Positions 63,852-64,000 of a stretch of 64,000 bases of DNA are shown in pieces. Source of the stretch: a bacterium (GTDB lineage Bacteria > Bacillota > Clostridia > Lachnospirales > Lachnospiraceae); the NCBI GenBank assembly GCA_030535455.1, contig JAUNJY010000003.1, positions 1-64,000 of the forward strand, written 5' to 3'. Position 1 is the stretch's first letter. Every line of letters starts with the position of its first letter. The notes under the pieces are model-generated. The model searched no databases. It had not been told where the DNA came from and saw nothing but the letters and a program-made list of their open reading frames with translations. A program made the position numbers and the translations under genes.

Positions 63852-64000
63852 GAAAATATCCTCCTTGTGTATTATATCTGCTAGATGATCTATTAGATTC
63901 ACCAGCTCAAATTAGTAACAATTAATTTATAATCAAACATCCTTTTATATAAGTAGATGTTCTTATCTAGTTAACTAGTTACGTAGATTTTAAATCAAAG

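Noticed and set aside
63895..64000. Rex operator upstream of pflB
   Set aside because: TTGTTA occurs once, but the inverted TAACAA half at the right distance is missing. A CTAGTTAACTAG palindrome farther upstream was seen, but it has no assignable role.

Overview
The window looks like chromosomal DNA of a motile, strictly anaerobic, low-GC Gram-positive bacterium, most likely a member of the Lachnospiraceae. This is inferred from the AT-rich sequence, the FliW/CsrA flagellar genes, a Crh/HPrK carbon-control block, pyruvate formate-lyase, T-box leaders and the gene orders dnaE-pfkA and rapZ-whiA-crh. No tRNA, rRNA, CRISPR array, prophage or insertion sequence was found. Most genes lie on the minus strand and read right to left.

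Layout. 1-2.7 kb: a T-box leader cut by the left edge, then a small operon of glycosyltransferase, YdcF-like protein and C_GCAxxG redox protein. 2.9-7.6 kb: a surface-polymer O-acetylation module (SGNH esterase-like protein, DUF4358 lipoprotein, MBOAT acyltransferase, DHHW protein). 7.9-11 kb: a small acidic membrane protein, a HAD phosphatase and an ABC exporter. 11-25 kb: a conserved housekeeping and carbon-control block read ftsH, uvrC, hprK, glcK, murB, rapZ, whiA, crh-like, dnaE, pfkA. 25.6-28.2 kb (plus strand): pyrG and tcdA. 28.3-34.6 kb: a soluble CZB chemoreceptor, a glucose-type PTS permease, a DegV protein, and an LspA-like gene with a TPR glycosyltransferase. 34.8-47.4 kb: the late flagellar region, with two flagellin genes and the operon flgM-flgN-flgK-flgK-flgL-fliW-csrA-flaG-fliD-fliS-chaperone. 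47.7-52 kb (plus strand): a type IIA topoisomerase pair (parE/parC-like). 52-64 kb: an ABC-F protein with an attenuator-like leader, lgt, a hemerythrin protein, trpS with a Trp T-box, a MATE transporter with kduD, the flagellin methylase fliB, and pflA/pflB.

How the genes fit together. HPr kinase, an HPr homologue that keeps Ser46 but lacks the phosphorylatable His15, glucokinase, phosphofructokinase and a PTS permease point to HPrK-centred carbon control. FlgM, FliW, CsrA, sigma-28-type promoters and CsrA-type hairpins in both flagellin leaders point to layered control of flagellin synthesis. FliB and the TPR glycosyltransferase may modify flagellin.

The least explained features are a dispersed intergenic palindromic element (three copies, one between the trpS T-box and its gene), the tandem terminators before the ABC-F gene, and the His-to-Glu HPr-like protein.
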